Counted from the stretch's first letter, positions 43,495 to 53,371 are shown. The stretch is DNA of 54,942 nt from an uncultured Phocaeicola sp. (GCA_948579315.1 CAPAOL010000021.1:1-54942), one strand, 5' to 3'. The notes: generated from the sequence alone by a model not told the origin. Numbers and translations: made by a program.

Positions 43495-44961
43495 ATGGCA
43501 ACAAAATCAAGCATACATATCAAGCCTTGCAACACCAAGTCAAGCGAGGCTCATAACCGAAGGACTGCCGAGTATATGCGTAATATCGGTACATCCAAAA
43601 TCTATATCGTGCCGGAACTCTCTGCCGACAACGAGCAGTGGATAAACCCGAACTTCGGCAATCCCGACCTGCAAACGCACTACGACAACATCAAACGGAT
43701 GGTAAAGGAAAAGACAGGTCGTGCCATGCAGGAAAAAGAGCGGGAGCGCAAAGGCAAGAACGGAAAAATCATCAAAGTGGCAGGATGCTCACCCATTCGT
43801 GAGGGTGTGTTACTCATCAAACCGGACACCACACTGGCAGACGTGAAGAAATTTGGCGAGGAGTGCCAAAGACGCTGGGGCATCACACCGCTTCAAATTT
43901 TCCTGCACAAGGACGAGGGGCATTGGCTGAGCGGACAGCCTGAAGTGGAGGACAAGGAGAGTTTCCAAGTAGGTGAAAAATGGTTCAAGCCGAATTACCA
44001 CGCACACATCGTATTCGACTGGATGAACCACGACACGGGAAAGAGCCAAAAGCTCAACGACAATGATATGATGGAAATGCAGACTTTGGCATCTGATATT
44101 CTCTCGATGAAACGTGGGCAGTCCAAAGCCGAGACAGGCAAGGAGCATCTGGAGCGTAACGACTTCATCATAGAGAAGCAGAAAGAGGAGATGAACCGCC
44201 TTGATGCCACAAGGCAGTATCGGGAGTATCAGTTGGAAATGACCAATCAGAAGATGCAGGAGGCGGAAAGCAGAGCCAATTCCCTTATCGAGACAGCAAA
44301 TCGAAAGGAACGGCAGAGTGAAGATCTTGACAGGGCTATCAAAGAAAAACGCTCCAAGCTGAAGAGGGAGAAAGGTAGCGAACTTCTTGATGCCGCTGTC
44401 GGTTGGGCTACAGGTAAGTCAAAGGTTCTGAAAGGCGAAATAGAGAGCTTGCGCCATGAGATTTCCACGCACGAGGGAACCATCGGGTTGTTGCAGGGCA
44501 GAATCCAAACCATGCAGAGCGACCACCACCGTGAACTGATAAAGCTGAAAGCCAAGCACCAGTCCGAGCTTAACCGCAAGGATGCTGCACATACGGAAGA
44601 AACAGCGAGGCTCAAAAACCGCATTTCGTGGCAGAACCTGATTATCGGCAGTCTCAGTTTCTTCTTGCTCAAAACAAGCGACATCTTCCGCAAGGCGGTA
44701 AACGGCATCATCCGCTTGGCAAGGGATTATTACAAACCCCGTTTCGATGCGGAACAGGTAGCGGATATCAAGAGTGCCCTAAACCTGTTCGGTGATGACA
44801 AACTGTCGCATCAAGCAGCCGGGGATTTCCTGTATATCACAGCCACGCAGAAAGGCAAACTGGATAACCGGGAGCAAATCAAGGCCAAACGTGAAGTCGA
44901 TAACGTGGTGGAGGGATATTATGACCAACAGCAGAAGAGAGGACTTTCGATGAGAAGATAA
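43495..44961 (+). CDS. MobV/Pre-type relaxase
   Basis: 488 aa. N-terminal relaxase domain with the family start SSIHIKPCNTKSSEAHNRR, then metal-binding histidines in FLHKDEGHW (H138, H143) and NYHAHIVFDWM (H169, H171). The rest is a long coiled coil (~205-390) and a C-terminal helical domain. Nicks the element's oriT and pilots the strand into a recipient using another element's secretion system. No conjugation genes are present, so transfer would need a helper such as a CTnDOT-like element. Convergent with the last cargo gene, 20 nt apart. Confidence 0.9.
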   Translation: MATKSSIHIKPCNTKSSEAHNRRTAEYMRNIGTSKIYIVPELSADNEQWINPNFGNPDLQTHYDNIKRMVKEKTGRAMQEKERERKGKNGKIIKVAGCSPIREGVLLIKPDTTLADVKKFGEECQRRWGITPLQIFLHKDEGHWLSGQPEVEDKESFQVGEKWFKPNYHAHIVFDWMNHDTGKSQKLNDNDMMEMQTLASDILSMKRGQSKAETGKEHLERNDFIIEKQKEEMNRLDATRQYREYQLEMTNQKMQEAESRANSLIETANRKERQSEDLDRAIKEKRSKLKREKGSELLDAAVGWATGKSKVLKGEIESLRHEISTHEGTIGLLQGRIQTMQSDHHRELIKLKAKHQSELNRKDAAHTEETARLKNRISWQNLIIGSLSFFLLKTSDIFRKAVNGIIRLARDYYKPRFDAEQVADIKSALNLFGDDKLSHQAAGDFLYITATQKGKLDNREQIKAKREVDNVVEGYYDQQQKRGLSMRR

Positions 44962-44981
44962 TTCACATAAAACCAGATTCA

Positions 44982-46214
44982 TTACCACCAAGAATTACGC
45001 CTCACATATTCATGCAAAGGATTGCAACTGTCTCCTTCAATATAGAGATTTGCGCGTTTCATACGAACAACAACCGCTTCTTGGGATACATTGAATTTGG
45101 CAGACAACGCACCTGTTACAATGTTGCAATCACGTATATTACATGGCTGATAATCGTGATAAAGTCGCCCTGTTCTGATTCTATACTCATCGAATAGTTT
45201 GGCTACTTCTGAATAGAATGGAATATTAGGCATAAGAAGGTATGAGGCAAATATATTAGCTTGATATTCCATTCTACCATATGTAGATTTTCCTATAATT
45301 GTATTTTTGTCGCTTTCTCTATCTTCAATTGAAAGTAAATTTTCCACAATAGATGAATGCAGAGCAATATGTCCTAATTCATGAGCAATAGTGAAATTTT
45401 GACGATGTTCGTTCAACGCAGAATTAATCGTTATTATATGTTCCTTGAAATCACATTTGCCCAAACAATCTTCTTGCATTTCAACAAAATTAAATTTATA
45501 ATTTGGCGCAATTAGTGAGAAACAACGATTTATAAAATTTTCTTTTATTAAGTGCCGAGTGTCTTGCAAGATTCCATCTACCTTTTTACAGATTTCATCA
45601 TCCTCCATAAATGGAACATACAATGCTTTTGACATCGGAATGCCACATTCTTGTAGTAAATCCGAAATTGTAATAAAGGAACTTCCCCAATATACTATTG
45701 GATAGTCGGTTGAAAATTCACCTACTAAAACCTTATGTTTAAATTGACTCTGGTCAAAATTATTTATTTGTCTCCAAATGATAGTTTCCCAATTACTTTC
45801 TTCTGACAAAACAGCAAGTGCAATATTATCACTTTGAGCCAATCTGATTACTTGCTGCGTAAAACCTACTGATGAAATCATCATACCACGAACCCCTGAA
45901 CGTGGATAATCTGAAAGATTTCCTACAAACTCACGATACATAGAGTTATCAATCTTCCTATGGTGGTTTTTACATTCGACTACAAGTAAATTGCTCCATA
46001 TCTTTTTATCGGGATTGGAATACACTTCTATGGTTATATCAGGATTCAGCATAACATCTGGCGCAGCTTTGCTGGCATATTGTTTGTGCAAAAAAATATC
46101 ATTATATCTTGATACACCAGGTATGTCTTGGCTCTCAATAAGTTCTTTCAACTTCCTGAAAACTAACTTCTCAAAAGAATCTCCTTTATGTTGATTACTT
46201 GATTTTTTTGCCAT
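44982..46214 (-). CDS. Fusion of a PD-(D/E)XK-like nuclease and an ImmA/IrrE metalloprotease
   Basis: 410 aa. Residues ~1-150 look like an Mrr-type nuclease: GDSFEKLVFRKL (E15), APDVML (D53), LLVVECKNHHRK with E80-C-K82, and VRGMMISSVGFTQQVIRLAQ. Residues ~200-400 are an ImmA/IrrE peptidase: FTIAHELGHIALH (HELGH, 278-282) with the third ligand Glu316 in MEYQANIFASYLLMP. ImmA-type proteases usually cleave a repressor to switch on genes; a nuclease fused to one is unusual to me. It lies 196 nt downstream of the Mrr-like gene and may have its own promoter. A bare ImmA protein with an unrelated N-terminus is the alternative. Confidence 0.78.
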   Translation of the reverse strand: MAKKSSNQHKGDSFEKLVFRKLKELIESQDIPGVSRYNDIFLHKQYASKAAPDVMLNPDITIEVYSNPDKKIWSNLLVVECKNHHRKIDNSMYREFVGNLSDYPRSGVRGMMISSVGFTQQVIRLAQSDNIALAVLSEESNWETIIWRQINNFDQSQFKHKVLVGEFSTDYPIVYWGSSFITISDLLQECGIPMSKALYVPFMEDDEICKKVDGILQDTRHLIKENFINRCFSLIAPNYKFNFVEMQEDCLGKCDFKEHIITINSALNEHRQNFTIAHELGHIALHSSIVENLLSIEDRESDKNTIIGKSTYGRMEYQANIFASYLLMPNIPFYSEVAKLFDEYRIRTGRLYHDYQPCNIRDCNIVTGALSAKFNVSQEAVVVRMKRANLYIEGDSCNPLHEYVRRNSWW

Positions 46215-46410
46215 AGGTTGTTGCTTGATGTGTCGTTGTTAGTCACACATGGACTATATTATTTTTTCTTCTTTTCAAAATATGGATATAAGATATACTG
46301 TACAGTGTTTTCCGTTAATGGGGCATGGAACAATCTATCCATTGAATCTGTTTTCAATTTTTCCTGCATATTAGAAAGGCCATGGGGTCATTTGCTTGGA
46401 AGGTTAACTT

Positions 46411-47298
46411 TCACTCATTACTCCCCACAAAAGCAATATGTTTAAGAGGCATCATATTTTTGTCTTCGTCGTTCATTTTGCTATAATACTCTTGCCACAT
46501 TTCTATAAATTCTTCACCGTCAATCAGCTTGATGTAAGTTTTGCTTGTTAATGCTTCTGTTCGGGCTTGTGGAGAATAAGTTCCAGAAGTGACAAACAGG
46601 GCTATGTCGCCATCACGCAGTATCCCTAACAGGCTGCGAATATCTTTCGCTGGAATACTTGTCTCAGGCATGTGCTTCACTTGTACCTTGATTCTTGGAG
46701 TCTTTGCACCGAGAGCATCAATGTAAGCAATCACATCCACACCTCCATCACGACCTTTCGGAGCAACAAACGGCGTGTAGTAACCCATTGCACGTAGCAA
46801 TGCCGCCACCATATCTTGAAATTCATAAGGATTTTTAGCCTTGATATACTGACGGATTCCCTCATTAGCCTGTTCTTCTAACTGTTCAATGTTTATAATC
46901 GTTTCCTTCTCCAGAGTTTCTTCTTCCACAGCGTAGTCTTCATCCAAATCTTGCTCTTGCTTCCATTTGCGGTATGCAGCATTGGCATTGCGCAAAATCT
47001 GTTCTGCTCCGAGTTTGATAGCTTCTTCACCCTCTGGTGTGAGGTACCATGAACCCTGTTTTTTCAGAATATAGCCCGCCTTGTTGTAGTCGATGGAATA
47101 GAACTGTGTCATCGTCCACCAACGGATGTTCTGTAACTTTCCCGCACGCTCTAGTTCCCACTCCGTGAACTTGACATTCTCCTGAATTATGTCGTTAATT
47201 TCTTTCGTGGTAACAGTTCCACCATTGGATTTCATGTATTGCATCACAGCAAACAAACATTTTGCTGCACATGCTGCGGATTGGGATAGAGGCTTCAT
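46411..47298 (-). CDS. Mrr-like restriction endonuclease
   Basis: 295 aa from the ATG at 47298. N-terminal Mrr_N-type winged helix (TTKEINDIIQENVKFTEWELERAGKLQNIRWWTMTQFYSIDYNKAGYI), acidic linker, and a C-terminal Mrr catalytic domain (~155-275) with YEFQDMVAALLRAMGYYTPFVAPKGRDGGVDVIAYI (D188) and VQVKHM (Q206-V-K208), the QxK variant typical of Mrr. Mrr enzymes cut methylated or modified foreign DNA. The longer frame (to 47373) overlaps the upstream gene; the chosen ATG is 46 nt after its stop. Third part of a cargo operon that also encodes two adenine methylases. Confidence 0.85.
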   Translation of the reverse strand: MKPLSQSAACAAKCLFAVMQYMKSNGGTVTTKEINDIIQENVKFTEWELERAGKLQNIRWWTMTQFYSIDYNKAGYILKKQGSWYLTPEGEEAIKLGAEQILRNANAAYRKWKQEQDLDEDYAVEEETLEKETIINIEQLEEQANEGIRQYIKAKNPYEFQDMVAALLRAMGYYTPFVAPKGRDGGVDVIAYIDALGAKTPRIKVQVKHMPETSIPAKDIRSLLGILRDGDIALFVTSGTYSPQARTEALTSKTYIKLIDGEEFIEMWQEYYSKMNDEDKNMMPLKHIAFVGSNE

Positions 47299-47344
47299 TA
47301 TATAATGCTTTTTAGTTGTTTGTTGATAAAGTTGATAAATATGC

Positions 47345-48160
47345 TTATGATTGAGAATTTTGGTTTTGCACAATTTGCTGTTGACTCATAACGGCAGATT
47401 GAACAATGTTTGCCAATTGTCTTTGCGATTGCATGTTCTGGTATGAATCGAAATCCCAAAACAAATAAATGTCCCATAAGCCAATCTGTATTTCTCGTAT
47501 CAATTTTTCAATAGCCTCTTTAGATGTGTCTCCATTATTCTGGAAATATGATTTATCTACTAGACGTTCATGTAAAACACCTATAGTTAATCTCTCTCCC
47601 AACGTAAACAAGGAAGGCCAATTTTCGGGATAATGAATCGTCGTACCAACTAATTTGCTCTTTGCCAATACTTCTTTTACATATTTTTCACCTGTATTAC
47701 GAACAGCACTAACCCTTATGTTGCTTGTGAAATAGGCTTCTACGTCATTGAAGATAAGCATATCGCAATACCCTCCTTTTACCTGGTCTATTATTCCATT
47801 TATTTCTTTCCCATCTATTGTAATATCTGCAAATTCGATGTCTTTAATATCGAATTTATTGCTTGCCGGAATTTGTATAGGTATGCCCATTTTATGCAAT
47901 AAAACTAATACTGCTCTTTTCTCTGAGATGCTTAGCTCTATATTAAATTGAGATTTTGCTTCACCATATTTTTTCGTGTCGTATTTCTTCAAAATCTTCA
48001 ATGCCTTTACTGCCGTCCCTCTATTTTTACGCATATTTGATTTTTGAAGATGATTTAATAAGACCGCACCTAAGAATGTTCCAGCGAAAGCCGAAAATAT
48101 TCCCACAAAAAGTGTTGCCAACCATTCAAAGTTTGCGTTTTGCATTATTTCTTGTTCCAT
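47345..48160 (-). CDS. Membrane-anchored protein of unknown function in the defence operon
   Basis: 271 aa. One transmembrane segment near the N-terminus (WLATLFVGIFSAFAGTFLGAVLLN, ~13-36), then a cytoplasmic domain with a basic helix (HLQKSNMRKNRGTAVKALKILKKYD) and alternating strands (KRAVLVLLHKMGIPIQIP, FDIKDIEFADITIDGKEINGIIDQVKGGYCDMLIFNDVEAYFTSNIRV). I do not recognise a domain. Placed 19 nt after the second methylase and 46 nt before the Mrr-like gene, so cotranscribed. A membrane protein among restriction genes could be a sensor or an effector; that is inference. Confidence 0.72.
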   Translation of the reverse strand: MEQEIMQNANFEWLATLFVGIFSAFAGTFLGAVLLNHLQKSNMRKNRGTAVKALKILKKYDTKKYGEAKSQFNIELSISEKRAVLVLLHKMGIPIQIPASNKFDIKDIEFADITIDGKEINGIIDQVKGGYCDMLIFNDVEAYFTSNIRVSAVRNTGEKYVKEVLAKSKLVGTTIHYPENWPSLFTLGERLTIGVLHERLVDKSYFQNNGDTSKEAIEKLIREIQIGLWDIYLFWDFDSYQNMQSQRQLANIVQSAVMSQQQIVQNQNSQS

Positions 48161-48179
48161 ATTTACTCTGTTGTTTAAA

Positions 48180-50003
48180 TTATATTTGGCATTTATTAAT
48201 AGTATGTGTCATGTTATACAATCCTTCTACATAGCCATTTATGGCATTCTGTTCCTGCAACGAAAGCAAACTTACACGTTGCTTACTACTCAGTACAGGT
48301 ATTCCAAACCCTTTTACATAGTTCTTTGCGTAGGAGTAGTAACCGGTAGCATAGGGCTTAGAGGTGTGTTGCATATAATAGTCGAAAATCGAGGATTCGA
48401 GAATACGTTTCAGTACAAGGAGGTCTTCTTCGTTTTCGCTGAAAATAGCATAGCCACAATAGATGAGCATGTTCTCGTTATCAGTATAGACAAAACGCGG
48501 ATGGTCGGTCATGTAGGGAAACAATAACTTGCGGCCACGGTCGCAAGTGGCTTGCGACCGTCCAAAGGCATACCACGCCTCGTAGTTTTTTTCTCCCTTG
48601 TCACGCTGCGCCAATTTCATCTTATTAAGTGACAAATACTTGTACGCTTCTGGGTATTTGCTCATGAATACGGCTTCGACCATAATATTGTTGTTCTCGT
48701 CGTATGGAAAAATCACCTTCTCTATAATATCGGGGATTTCTTCTTCGGTGTGCAGGATGTTTGGCTTTATAATGTCGCGGCAAATCTCTCTTTCAATTGG
48801 GAATTCCATATCACCTGCTTGCAAATAAAAAAACGTCTCGTCCTCGCGCACAGGACGGAAAATATAAATATCGTTGGCGAGGGTTGCGATGCCGTTCTTT
48901 ATTTGGTATAATTCGCCGAGTGGGCGGCCTACACTCTCTATCTTGCGAATGTTTTGCAAGATTTCAGCATTGTTGAGATTCCAGCCTTTATGGTCGTCAA
49001 GCTCACTGTATGGTATGAGGTTGAAGTGTGTCGGCTTTTCGGAGAATCGGTTGACGTTTATCTGTCCTTTTGTGTAGTTTATGCCAGCCTCGCCCAGTTT
49101 ATCAATTAAAACAATACAAGTATAGGCCAGTGTTTTGCCAAAGATAAGTTGATCGCCAAAGTCAACGATTTCGAGAGCTGTGTTTGAACTGCGAAAATAA
49201 CTGCGCAACAGTCTTGCATTTACACTTTTGAAGAAGGAATTAAGCGTGATGTAACCCAGTACTCCGTCCTCTCGAAGAATTCCGCAAGCTATCTCAAAAA
49301 ACGGTAGATAGAGGTCGGCATTTCCGCAACGAGCTACTTGCCAACGAGAAAGTAACACCTTTGATTCATCATCAATATGCTTTGCACGGACATACGGTGG
49401 ATTACCTACAACAATGTCAAATCCACCGTTTTCTACGACTCTCGGCATTGTCGTAAAATCAAATTCAAGCGAATTACCTTGACTGATGTGAAAATCCTCA
49501 TCCACCAGCATTTCGTTATTTAGCAACGCAGCCAATGAAAGAAGAATCTTGCAACGATTTACACTTAACTCACTTATATCCACACCGTAAAGACGTTGCA
49601 CTGCTTCACGATACGACAGTTCGCAATGGGAATGTAGATAGTCGGCAAGCGAAAACAGAAATGCGCCGCAACCGCAAGCAATATCAATGGCAAGGCAGTT
49701 TTGCAAAGGTTTTCTTTGTATGGCGACAACTCTCTCCAGAATGTAGTCGCGAATGTATTTAGGTGTATAAACCGCACCGTTCTTTGTCTTCTCTGCTTTT
49801 GGGATTGCTAACTCGAACACGTTGATAACATCCTCAATTGACTCAATGCCAACGGTCGGCACATCGTCACAGTAGTAATCAGCAAGCAATCCGCCACGGA
49901 CAACTAGAGCGTTATTCTTGATAAAAGATGAAACAACAATGCTGTCCAAACAAAATTGTTGCTCAGCATAGTGGGAGATTATGTTTTGCAGTTCCTTATT
50001 CAT
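48180..50003 (-). CDS. Adenine-specific DNA methyltransferase (Eco57I-like)
   Basis: 607 aa. N6-adenine methylase with AdoMet motif I AIDIACGCGAFL (105-116) and catalytic NPPYVRAK (motif IV, 201-204). The C-terminal half (~350-600) resembles a TaqI-type specificity domain (LGELYQIKNGIATLANDIYIF, WYAFGRSQATCDRGRKLLFPYMTDHPRFVYTD). It has no nuclease domain of its own. Its start overlaps the end of the 1001-aa gene by 8 nt, so the two are translated together. It could protect a second site or the other strand of the site cut by its neighbour. Confidence 0.88.
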   Translation of the reverse strand: MNKELQNIISHYAEQQFCLDSIVVSSFIKNNALVVRGGLLADYYCDDVPTVGIESIEDVINVFELAIPKAEKTKNGAVYTPKYIRDYILERVVAIQRKPLQNCLAIDIACGCGAFLFSLADYLHSHCELSYREAVQRLYGVDISELSVNRCKILLSLAALLNNEMLVDEDFHISQGNSLEFDFTTMPRVVENGGFDIVVGNPPYVRAKHIDDESKVLLSRWQVARCGNADLYLPFFEIACGILREDGVLGYITLNSFFKSVNARLLRSYFRSSNTALEIVDFGDQLIFGKTLAYTCIVLIDKLGEAGINYTKGQINVNRFSEKPTHFNLIPYSELDDHKGWNLNNAEILQNIRKIESVGRPLGELYQIKNGIATLANDIYIFRPVREDETFFYLQAGDMEFPIEREICRDIIKPNILHTEEEIPDIIEKVIFPYDENNNIMVEAVFMSKYPEAYKYLSLNKMKLAQRDKGEKNYEAWYAFGRSQATCDRGRKLLFPYMTDHPRFVYTDNENMLIYCGYAIFSENEEDLLVLKRILESSIFDYYMQHTSKPYATGYYSYAKNYVKGFGIPVLSSKQRVSLLSLQEQNAINGYVEGLYNMTHTINKCQI

Positions 50004-53001
50004 AATAGTAGTGGTCTGTGCGAGGGTTTAACATGATAATTTCCTTCTCGGAATCGCTCAATCCGTAGAGTTCACAACACAGCCGATCAACCTCGCTCCA
50101 AAGGTTGTTCAATAACGGATATAGGCGAGAAGCGGAAGAAATGCTGGTTGTGATTGCCGTGTTGGTTTCTTCAATATGTCGTGCCACTCCTGCAAGTTGC
50201 TGCATCTGCTCACTGAATGCGGTAAACTCCATGCGTGGGAATGGCACAGGATCAAGGAACTGTTTATTGAACTTATAGAAACCACCCTGTTGCGGGTTGG
50301 CTATTGACTTGGCAAAATAGGCAAACGGAGTGGAGTTGATGATTGCCGCCATTGCGTACAGTTTATCGTCCGTCACTTCTGGAATCTGCACAAAGAACAT
50401 ATTGGCATTGTCACAATAAGCATCCTCTTGCATTACGACCGCCGCTTGTGGGTTCTGCGTGGTCATAGGTATACAAAGTTTTTTGTAAACAGCGTTGTGA
50501 TTGTTGGCACGGGTGAACAAATGCCAGTTTTCATCACGTTCTAATGTCGGGAAACGGTCGGGGACGGTTTGCACATTCTCTTCAATAACAGTACGATTCC
50601 CTCGCAGATAACGAGCAGCCAAAGGATAGCGACTTTCGTAGTCTGAGAACAGGATAGGTAAAACATTACCATCCACTACATCATATGGAAACAAGATATA
50701 AGTTGTATCTCCACGAACAGATAACGGTACAAAATGTTCGTTGCAAAGCAACACTCTGCAAGCTTCACGCTCCACTTGCAGATTCTCGCAAAGTGCTGTA
50801 CTTCCGTAAATATAATCCTCATCGGTGTGGTCAACTACAATGTGGAATGCATCGTCCCACAACACTTGGACACCGACCTTAATCTTGCAAACACTTCCTA
50901 ACGTTCCGAGTTCGTTTGCGAGTCTTACACGTAACGCAGTTGTCTGGTGATTTTCAAACGACCACGGCGTTTCCGTAATCGTCTCTTTTGCTATTTCAAA
51001 GCACTCGTCATTGGTGCTGTTGGTGTATTTAATTGTATTTTCGTTAGTTGCGGACTTGTCGCACACTATAATGGCAACGTACGTGATTCTGTCCTCAAAC
51101 AGGTCAGTTTCTACATAATCGTAGACTGTGCGGAGCAAGCGCCTCTCACTTAACAGTTTGCGAACACCTTTGCCATACTCAGTCTTAAAGAATCGCTTTT
51201 GTACAATGTAACCAAGACTGCCGTGTTCATTCAGCAATTCTATTCCCCGTTCAATAAACGGAATAGCAAGGTCTATTTTCCCGTTCCTGCTCGAACCATA
51301 ACGCTGCTTGATGTAAGCCGACATGCAAGGCAAGGCCACGTTATAGTTTTTCACTTCAACGTATGGAGGATTGCCAATAACATAGTCGAAGCCGCCGCGA
51401 CTGAAAATATCGCAAAAAGCGGTCTTGTAATCGAAAACATTAGTCGCTGCAAGTTCTTCAAGATTTTCTGATATACATGAAAATCGTTCTAAAATGTCAG
51501 GCTCAACGAGCGAATTACCACACTTGATGTTCACACCCACTCCGTGCAGAATCTGTGAACCGTAGAGACCAGCATTGTTGAAATCGATCGGTTCGAAGCC
51601 ATCAATTATTTTCAGCGATAGAGAAAGTTTTGCAACTTCTACGCACTCCTGGTTAATATCAACTCCATGTAAGCATTGGTTTACTATCAGTTTGCGTCCC
51701 TCCAAATTCAAGTATTTCTTTCCGTCCTTTTCATAAAGGTATCGGTGGGGCAAAACATCTTTCCGTTCCTCTATATTGCTCTCTATCTGTGTTGCCAAAT
51801 GATCGTAGATACTTACAAGGAACACACCGCTACCACAAGCAGGGTCAAGAAACTTTAAATCAAGAATCTGCTGATTGGTGAGCGATTGCAGATATTCGGA
51901 GGGTACAGTGCTGTCTATTGTGTTATGGACAATATGTTCGGGAGTCGTCACCGCACCATTGCTTTTTCGAAACTCCGATTTCAGTACATTTTCGAGTATT
52001 CCACTATCGTCATATTCAAGGTGATAACCAAGGAACAGGTCGTAAATATCACTGATGCTTTTCAGTGGAATTACATCAAAGCAATAAGGCGATGGATAGT
52101 AGAGGTAAGATAACAGATCATCGAAAACGGCATTGTCGATGATTAAATCCTGAATATGCCTAATTCGAGCAAACATTGGGCCATCATAGTGTTCGTAAAA
52201 ATCAATATAAGACGATCTTTTGAACTCCGTCCAAAAGTCTGTTGCGGCAAAATCTTTCAGTAGTCCATCACGCTCCAGTCCGCGAGCTTCACAGACACGA
52301 ATGAACAGTATGCGATTAAGAATTATCTGTGTCCAAAGGTTAATGTCGGCAATGCTGATTTTGTAGTGGTTCCCGTTGATGATTGCTTGTGCAAGATTGA
52401 GCCTTACGCTACTCAATGCTTTCGAGAAATTCTTGTCGATAGAATCTTTGCCGACAAATCTCACACGATGGCTGTTGCTTATAGTTTCTTCGCGTCCCAA
52501 AAAACTATTAAGACGATCGAAGTTGTCCATATAGTTTTCCGTTTTCATGTAAACTACACGAGCAAAGTCGGCATTGTCTGTGTGGCGAGGCATGGCAGTA
52601 CAATCATAAATCGCCAGTTCATCCATGTTTGTTACCACTGAATAACTTGCACCGATTGACCATCCATATGAACGAATCTGGAAAGCAACGCTATTGTCAT
52701 CTTTTATATTGACAGTCCGTTTCTTTGCATCAAGAAAAAACAAGCGAACTCGCCCATTCATTAATGTATAGTCTGGACGTGTATTTGTAGAACCGATTTC
52801 ATTTAATGCCGCCCGTTCTGTAATCTCGAGTGGAACTTCCTGCAACACATGATTGGTATTCCTTACATCCCAGCCAAACACGGCAAGCATTTGGTTAATC
52901 CAAGTGCGTGTAGTTTCTTCCGAAGCCATTTCAAGCTCCCCTCGTTTACAAGCCTCTTGATAGCTTGCCACGAATGCCCTAAAATCTTCAATTCTTGCCA
53001 T
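49996..53001 (-). CDS. Type IIG-like restriction-modification enzyme
   Basis: 1001 aa. An N-terminal nuclease domain (residues ~1-200) has a PD-(D/E)XK core: TRPDYTL (P76-D77) and FFLDAKK (D91-A-K93). The adenine methylase follows, with motif I FLDPACGSGVFL (~384-395) and NPPYVEVK (544-547). The C-terminal ~350 residues carry a target-recognition domain (LGSVCKIKVGVQVLWDDAFHIV, FPYDVVDGNVLPILF, INSTPFAYFAKSIANPQQGGFYKFNKQFLDPVPFP). One chain can therefore recognise, methylate and cut, as in type IIG enzymes. Only 2 nt separate it from the HTH gene, which is cotranscribed. Confidence 0.88.
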   Translation of the reverse strand: MARIEDFRAFVASYQEACKRGELEMASEETTRTWINQMLAVFGWDVRNTNHVLQEVPLEITERAALNEIGSTNTRPDYTLMNGRVRLFFLDAKKRTVNIKDDNSVAFQIRSYGWSIGASYSVVTNMDELAIYDCTAMPRHTDNADFARVVYMKTENYMDNFDRLNSFLGREETISNSHRVRFVGKDSIDKNFSKALSSVRLNLAQAIINGNHYKISIADINLWTQIILNRILFIRVCEARGLERDGLLKDFAATDFWTEFKRSSYIDFYEHYDGPMFARIRHIQDLIIDNAVFDDLLSYLYYPSPYCFDVIPLKSISDIYDLFLGYHLEYDDSGILENVLKSEFRKSNGAVTTPEHIVHNTIDSTVPSEYLQSLTNQQILDLKFLDPACGSGVFLVSIYDHLATQIESNIEERKDVLPHRYLYEKDGKKYLNLEGRKLIVNQCLHGVDINQECVEVAKLSLSLKIIDGFEPIDFNNAGLYGSQILHGVGVNIKCGNSLVEPDILERFSCISENLEELAATNVFDYKTAFCDIFSRGGFDYVIGNPPYVEVKNYNVALPCMSAYIKQRYGSSRNGKIDLAIPFIERGIELLNEHGSLGYIVQKRFFKTEYGKGVRKLLSERRLLRTVYDYVETDLFEDRITYVAIIVCDKSATNENTIKYTNSTNDECFEIAKETITETPWSFENHQTTALRVRLANELGTLGSVCKIKVGVQVLWDDAFHIVVDHTDEDYIYGSTALCENLQVEREACRVLLCNEHFVPLSVRGDTTYILFPYDVVDGNVLPILFSDYESRYPLAARYLRGNRTVIEENVQTVPDRFPTLERDENWHLFTRANNHNAVYKKLCIPMTTQNPQAAVVMQEDAYCDNANMFFVQIPEVTDDKLYAMAAIINSTPFAYFAKSIANPQQGGFYKFNKQFLDPVPFPRMEFTAFSEQMQQLAGVARHIEETNTAITTSISSASRLYPLLNNLWSEVDRLCCELYGLSDSEKEIIMLNPRTDHYYYE

Positions 53002-53003
53002 AT

Positions 53004-53315
53004 TTATTTTTTAATTTTTGTAGGATGATTGCCATACTCTTCCATTTCTTCTGCCACCATATAGAGGATTCCGTTTGCATCTTCCTCTTCCTCAACAAGG
53101 CTGTAAACCTTCCCTGCAAGCCAGTAACGGCGCAACTCTTCGTATGGAATACCATAGAAAAGAGCCAACTGGCGCACTTGTACCTCCCGTGCCTGTCTGT
53201 ACCCCTTTTCTATTTTGCAATATACAGCAGTATCCATGTCAATTCCCGCAGCTACCTGTCGCTGCAACAGATTATGTGATTCCCGCAGTTCTTTCAGTTT
53301 GTCTTGGAAAAGCAT
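53004..53315 (-). CDS. Controller-like helix-turn-helix protein of the restriction operon
   Basis: 103 aa from the ATG at 53315. A Cro/C1-type HTH: LKELRESHNLLQRQVAAGIDMDTAVYCKIEKGYRQAREVQVRQLALFYGI (~7-56), then a short acidic, helical tail. The frame is open to 53369, but the promoter -7 box (53335-53342) lies inside that extension. It is the first gene of the operon, 2 nt before the type IIG gene, with a palindrome upstream of its promoter; this is the classic place for a C (controller) protein that delays restriction until DNA is methylated. Confidence 0.85.
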   Translation of the reverse strand: MLFQDKLKELRESHNLLQRQVAAGIDMDTAVYCKIEKGYRQAREVQVRQLALFYGIPYEELRRYWLAGKVYSLVEEEEDANGILYMVAEEMEEYGNHPTKIKK

Positions 53316-53334
53316 AGCAAAATAAATTTGAGTA

Positions 53335-53366
53335 CAAAAATACAATAAATTCGTCACTCGACCAAA
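53335..53366 (-). promoter_or_regulatory. Promoter of the restriction operon
   Basis: On the minus strand a -33 box TTTG (53366-53363), 20-nt spacer and a -7 box TATTTTTG (53342-53335), the best full Bacteroidetes promoter in the window. The ATG follows 19 nt after the -7 box. Confidence 0.7.
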
Positions 53367-53371
53367 CATGC

